The notes under the pieces were generated by a model. That model did not search any database. It was not told the origin of the DNA and worked only from the letters and a program-made list of their open reading frames with translations. Positions 62,267 to 64,000 of a stretch of DNA of 64,000 nucleotides are shown in pieces; the first letter of the stretch is position 1; every line of letters starts with the position of its first letter. The stretch is taken from contig CM060190.1 of the NCBI GenBank assembly GCA_030549335.1, forward strand, positions 64,742,118 through 64,806,117, read 5' to 3'. This DNA comes from Pontederia crassipes. Taxonomy: Eukaryota > Streptophyta > Magnoliopsida > Commelinales > Pontederiaceae. Made by a program: the position numbers and the translations under genes.

Positions 62267-63235
62267 ACGGCGACGTCGTCAGCTAGCGCCAATGCCTTCG
62301 CGTTACGTTCCTGTTATTTTTGTAGTATTTGTTGTGCTTGACGTCTCGTGGATGTGGATCACAAGTTGCTTTATTCTCTATTTGAAACAAAAAAAAAGTT
62401 GAAGTTATTGTACATGGTGATATGATCACATAAGGGGCACATTACTTATGTGTTCGTGGTAGCGAAATTTGTATAGCAGTTGGGAATGAGGTCATGGGGT
62501 TTCACTTTTATTTTGTTTTTCCTTTCTTCTTCTTCCTCTTGCTTTTTTTTCTTTGCTTATTCCCTTTCTGGTGAGTTCTCGGAGTACTTTATGTTATCAG
62601 AATTCAGAAAACATCATGTTGCTGCAGCTGGAAAAGATAATGAAACATGAAGTCAGTAAAAAAAGTGCTGCTTCAAATTTGATGAAAACAGGAAAAAGGA
62701 GAAAAAAAAAATATTGTTGTGCAGGAAGAAATGAAGATGGGGTTGTGGTTTGTGATGCATGTGGTGAGATCATATGAAAAGTGGCCTGTTCTGTACCCAT
62801 GTCGCGTCAATTAACGTCAGTAGTTTACCGTTTTGTTGGCGAGTGAACCAATTGAGTTCTATAGTTGGTACTATTATAGTAGGGGGGGCATTTGGGAGTG
62901 GACGCAGTGGTTGATGGCTTTCTTGGGTTTTGTCGTCATCTATCACCATTTGTTTGTGTTCTCTTGTCTGAGTTAATTTGAGCTTTGAAGTGGCTCATAA
63001 AAAATTGGGAGCAGATGGGTGGACGATAACAGCGATGAAATAAGTACAGGAATGGACGATTCGTGGCTTTGACAATGTAGTAATGTCTCAATCATTGGAA
63101 GTCTTTAAGAAGAATCCACGATTGGCTTCTCCATCCTAAATGCATACTGCAAAGCAGTGGGGGGCAATGGACTCGCAATTAACAGCACTGTTACAGGGGA
63201 GGGCCAATGTTTATGCTGAGCATGAGAGATTGAGG
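62267..63235. other. 3' flank of AMT1
   Basis: Probable 3' UTR followed by intergenic DNA. The frame at 62553-62777 lies in a low-complexity A-rich region and is not a gene. Confidence 0.5.
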
Positions 63236-64000
63236 TAAACTACACCCATTGTCCTCTAATTTTGACTTAACGTCTCAACGGCTCCTTAATTTTAGTCTGT
63301 ATTTGAAAAGTCAAAATTTCGATTTTCTTACCCGTTTCGTCCAACTGACATAGTGAATTTCTCAATTTTCTCGCTTATAGAATCGCCACATACACTATTT
63401 CTCTTTCATCAATGTTACTTAATAAAGAAATAAAATAATATTAAAAATACAAAAAATGGGAGGCTCAAACAGAGGGCATTTCCCTCCCCACCCCCTCTCT
63501 CGCATGCGCTCGTCGGCGTGGATACGCGAGAGAGCTGACCCCCTTCTCTCTAGTGCATCCTCGCTGACGCACACGAGAGAGAAAGAGGGGTGTCGGCTCC
63601 CCTTTTCTCTCTCGCGTGCCGGCACCGATGAACTAGTGAGGGAGGAGGGGGGCATCGGCGCCCCTTTTCTCCTTCATCGACGTCGGCGAAGCAGAAAAAG
63701 GGGGTCGACACCCCCTTTTTTTGCCTCACGTGCGACACGATGAAAAGAGGCCAAATGCCCCTCTTTCTCCCTCCCCCACGGTGCCGGTGAACCGGCGAAG
63801 GAGGAGAGAGGGGCGATGACATCCTTTCTCCCTCACATCTTACGAGAGAGAAAGAAGGACGCTGACCCCCTTTTCTCCCTCACGCATCGTCAGCGAAGCA
63901 AAAAAGGAGACTGACGAAGGAGGAAAGGCCTCCCCTCGTCGATGCACGAGAGAGGAAAGGGGGGACGACGTCCTCCTTTCTCTCTCGCACACGAGAGAGG
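63236..64000. mobile_element. Left part of a further TIR-type repeat with GC-rich core, cut by window end
   Basis: An AT-rich arm of about 215 bp (63236-63450, with phrases 'ctaattttgacttaacgtc' and 'cgtttcgtccaactgacat') is followed by a GC-rich core. This matches the organisation of the Mutator-like elements above. The core repeats 'ccccttttctctctcgc' and its complement-like 'cgagagagaaag' in alternation, so it can fold extensively. No second arm is in the window, so the type is inferred from layout only. Confidence 0.45.

Noticed and set aside
62553-62777. Frame ending CCAGRNEDGVVVCDACGEII, zinc-finger-like
   Set aside because: Only a few cysteines in a lysine/A-rich low-complexity stretch after AMT1; spacing fits no zinc-finger family I know.

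Overview
The window is nuclear DNA from a flowering plant. It has spliced genes with GT-AG introns, long AT-rich intergenic stretches, LTR and DNA transposons, and five genes of typical plant families. The first F-box exon, the universal-stress exon and the ammonium-transporter exons are very GC-rich, while the DUF946 and WAV3-like genes are not. That bimodality suggests a monocot, but this is inference and no species is claimed.

Layout. 1-7700 is a minus-strand, apparently non-autonomous LTR retrotransposon with about 3.2-kb LTRs; its 3' LTR runs off the left edge. 7700-12700 is intergenic, with a MITE and a 219-bp tandem repeat. 12737-18152 is a four-exon F-box gene (+) with a 1.08-kb hAT element in intron 2. 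18150-20700 is AT-rich and holds a 486-bp hAT element. 20729-21722 is a two-exon universal-stress-like gene (+). 21.7-29 kb is intergenic, with a possible gene relic, two Mutator-like MITEs and an (ATAC)n/(AT)n tract. 28960-34128 is a 5.2-kb Mutator-like element with a 9-bp target duplication. It carries a broken pectin methylesterase fragment and has a hAT and a CACTA element nested inside. 36106-38579 is a two-exon DUF946/VPS62-like gene (+). 39531-40275 is a hairpin-rich MITE. 42867-46817 is a two-exon WAV3/EDA40-type RING-VWA gene (-) with a 1.9-kb intron and a duplicated upstream region. 48653-49590 is a second small CACTA element. 50-56.5 kb holds three further TIR elements. 60664-62266 is an AMT1 ammonium transporter (+) with one 97-bp intron. 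63236-64000 looks like the left end of another TIR element with a GC-rich core.

The five genes are unrelated in function: protein turnover (F-box and RING-VWA), stress/nucleotide binding, a DUF946 protein of unclear role, and ammonium uptake. They do not form a cluster. I read each gene across splice junctions; every spliced frame is open and has the length expected for its family.

The most informative part of the window is its transposon content. At least seven elements can be delimited by terminal inverted repeats plus target-site duplications. The best candidate for something not previously described is the nested Pack-MULE at 28960-34128. I see no sign of a novel enzymatic or defence system.
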